NCBI GenBank assembly: GCA_022794265.1 | Contig: JAAWEK010000017.1 | Span: forward strand, 1-64,000 | Reading direction: 5' to 3' | DNA: 64,000 nucleotides | Source of the DNA: Lachnospiraceae bacterium | GTDB lineage: Bacteria; Bacillota; Clostridia; Lachnospirales; Lachnospiraceae | Shown: one piece after another, positions 62,189 through 64,000 of the stretch | How positions within the stretch are numbered: position 1 is the stretch's first letter | Layout: every line of letters begins with the position of its first letter | The notes under the pieces: model-generated | The model's input: only the letters and a program-made list of their open reading frames with translations | Told to the model about the DNA's origin: nothing | Database searches by the model: none | Translations under genes and position numbers: made by a program

Positions 62189-64000
62189 CTATCTCTGAAT
62201 TTTCTTCATATTTTCTATAAATGTTTCATAATTCTTCTTATCCCCGAAGTAATCCTGATAAAATACCTGGTCACAGTACCGTATCTCATCAATCAGTTCT
62301 TCTGCTTCCGTTCTGAACTGTTTCTGATATTCTTCTGAAACCATATCGCTGACATACAGCAGATTATTCAGGCTTCTGCAAACGATACCGTCTCCGACAA
62401 AAATCCCGTAAGCTCTTGAATAAAGCACGGATTCCCGGCTATTAAAAACAGAATTGCCATAATACATATTCTCATAGGTACGAATACCCAGCAAATCCAG
62501 AATCGTCGGAACCATATCTGCGGTACAGGTAAATTTATCAATCTTCTGATGTTCCAGATTCTTGTCATAAATCATCAGAGGTACTTTATATAAATCCGTA
62601 TAATAATTCTTTGTGTCGTAATCTTCTATGTCTTTCACATAGTTGCTAAGCTGCTGATAATAGCAGTTATGGTCGCCAAACATTATAATCGTCGTGTTAT
62701 CCAGCAGTCCCTTTTTTTCCAGATCCTTCATCATTACACCCAAAGCCTTGTCAAATTCCATAACCGTGGATACATAATTCATAAGAATAGCTTCTTCCTC
62801 TGTTCCCTTAGGCGTATATACACTCCTAAGCTTTTCCATATGAGCCTTTAAATTATCTCTTTCATAATAAATCCCATGCATAGTAATGGTAGTGATATAC
62901 GTATAAAATCTTTTATCAGCAGGAAACATCACGTCCTTACAGGTTTCTATCATTTCAGAGTCCAGATTTCTTTCCCCCTTTGATAAATAATCATGCATGG
63001 AGGTCTCTTTGAGCTTTCCTTCCGCCAGCATTTTATCCGCCATGTCATACATATCGTATGAATCGGTAAGACTCTCAAATCCGAATATTTTATGGGTCTT
63101 TTCCCGGTTATAAAAAGATTTAAAACCATTATGAAAGGATCGGGTCTGTATATTTTTATCCATCAGTGTCCGCATCAGGTTCGGCACAGTCTGTGGTAAT
63201 GTATTATATTCAAAATCGTAATCCACATATGCATCCGTGGGATAACTTCCCAAAATACTAAGGGTTTCGGAAATATCCGTCTTTTCTCTGGAATGAAAAT
63301 TTGTCATTACTACACTTTCATCATAAAACTGCGTGAGATTCGGAAACAGATATTTTATCTGATCTTCTGTCAGATCCAGCCCGTTTGGATATTCCTCGCT
63401 TTTGATAAACGAAAACCATTCAAATGTTTCCACCAACATAACGATTACATTATTGTCAGAGGATACCCCGAACTTCGGTGATTTTTCCGTAACTGATTCA
63501 TAAAGAAATTCATCTATTTTATCAGAACTCATGTATTGGGTATCCGTATAAACTATTCCTTTTGCAAATTCGTTTACCACATTACCTATGATTCCCATGC
63601 TGGTATAATTGGAACCCTGACTGTTATTTATCATCTTGGAATACTTATCCACTGTACTCGAATTATTATTTGCCACTGCAAAAAATGAACATGCCAGAAA
63701 AATAAGTCCCGCACCGGCAGATATGATTCTGTTTTTCACATTTACTTCCAAAACTGCATTTCTCCGCACGGCTCTCAGTCCAAATACAATAAATACTATA
63801 CAGAAGAAAAGAGCAGCATAAAAAGCAGTAAAATTCATCGGTATGCTTTCCAGTATGCCCATTGCGTCATTTCTAAGACTTAACATTCCATAGTCAAAAT
63901 ACTGGCCAGTCATATCATATACAATCACAAAACCCAAATCCAGTATGGTCTGTATCAACAACAGCACGATACAAATCCCCAGCCTGGTTTTATTTTTGCG
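62189..64000 (-). CDS. LTA-synthase-like sulfatase (alkaline phosphatase superfamily), N-terminus outside window
   Basis: At least 603 residues read from the right edge; the frame stays open to 64000, so the true start is beyond it. Three or more membrane helices are seen (about 1-95), then an extracytoplasmic sulfatase domain with metal site NVIVMLVETFEWF, the likely nucleophile Thr in HSREKTDISETL and IIMFGDHNCYY. Family members transfer glycerol-phosphate to lipoteichoic acid or phosphoethanolamine/phosphoglycerol to glycans. Which one this is cannot be judged here. It ends about 100 bases after the start of the degenerate EAL gene. Confidence 0.85.
   Translation of the reverse strand, partial: RKNKTRLGICIVLLLIQTILDLGFVIVYDMTGQYFDYGMLSLRNDAMGILESIPMNFTAFYAALFFCIVFIVFGLRAVRRNAVLEVNVKNRIISAGAGLIFLACSFFAVANNNSSTVDKYSKMINNSQGSNYTSMGIIGNVVNEFAKGIVYTDTQYMSSDKIDEFLYESVTEKSPKFGVSSDNNVIVMLVETFEWFSFIKSEEYPNGLDLTEDQIKYLFPNLTQFYDESVVMTNFHSREKTDISETLSILGSYPTDAYVDYDFEYNTLPQTVPNLMRTLMDKNIQTRSFHNGFKSFYNREKTHKIFGFESLTDSYDMYDMADKMLAEGKLKETSMHDYLSKGERNLDSEMIETCKDVMFPADKRFYTYITTITMHGIYYERDNLKAHMEKLRSVYTPKGTEEEAILMNYVSTVMEFDKALGVMMKDLEKKGLLDNTTIIMFGDHNCYYQQLSNYVKDIEDYDTKNYYTDLYKVPLMIYDKNLEHQKIDKFTCTADMVPTILDLLGIRTYENMYYGNSVFNSRESVLYSRAYGIFVGDGIVCRSLNNLLYVSDMVSEEYQKQFRTEAEELIDEIRYCDQVFYQDYFGDKKNYETFIENMKKIQR

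Overview
The window looks like the chromosome of a Gram-positive, low-to-moderate G+C Clostridia species, most likely a Lachnospiraceae-type gut anaerobe. This is inferred from gene content and style, not from a marker gene. It carries a VanW-family wall protein, a LytR-CpsA-Psr wall ligase, an LTA-synthase-like sulfatase, YhaM, MutS2, an anaerobe-type B12/radical-SAM protein and strong AGGAGG ribosome sites, and it has no outer-membrane genes. No rRNA, tRNA or CRISPR array was recognised.

Region 1 (1-13.4 kb) is an accessory patchwork. It begins with the 3' end of a group II intron broken by an IS3-type element whose own orfB is frameshifted. Next come an ECF sigma factor with a coupled membrane anti-sigma partner, a deletion derivative of the same IS, the tail of a DUF4143 ATPase, scraps of conjugative and IS21 genes, and a methyltransferase bracketed by 53-bp direct repeats. 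A nearly complete group II intron with its reverse transcriptase sits 12 bases after the last gene of a three-gene, single-promoter operon: a Gabija-type OLD/TOPRIM nuclease (gajA), a UvrD-like helicase (gajB) and a RhuM-family protein. This is the clearest defence system in the window.

Region 2 (13.6-36.3 kb) is core chromosome: rlmD, yhaM, an HtrA-like membrane protein that has lost two catalytic residues, mutS2, an OmpR-type two-component system, trmL, an aminotransferase coupled to an Lrp-type regulator, a stand-alone HypE-like AIR-synthase protein, a VanW protein, a DEDDh exonuclease, nth and a radical-SAM protein. It ends with a chemoreceptor next to an unusual 786-residue protein with a cyclic-nucleotide-binding-like N-terminus.

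Region 3 (36.4-58 kb) is a surface-polysaccharide locus. It contains two related GT-C-like membrane proteins, a polyprenyl-phosphate-sugar-synthase-like GT2, an AglD/UPF0104 membrane protein, a hexapeptide acyltransferase, UDP-glucose dehydrogenase, a Wzx flippase, several GT2/GT4 transferases, the initiating phosphoglycosyltransferase and a divergent LCP ligase. Its most distinctive part is a complete predicted GDP-D-glycero-D-manno-heptose pathway packed into three adjacent ORFs: a GmhB-GmhA fusion, HddA, and an O-antigen-ligase/polymerase membrane protein fused to an HddC-type nucleotidyltransferase. The polymer may therefore contain heptose, which is unusual for a Gram-positive.

Region 4 (58-64 kb) carries two membrane GGDEF/EAL-type proteins, one with all EAL catalytic residues and one with none, followed by an LTA-synthase-like sulfatase that runs off the window. 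Together with the chemoreceptor, this suggests that c-di-GMP signalling and surface glycans are regulated near each other.
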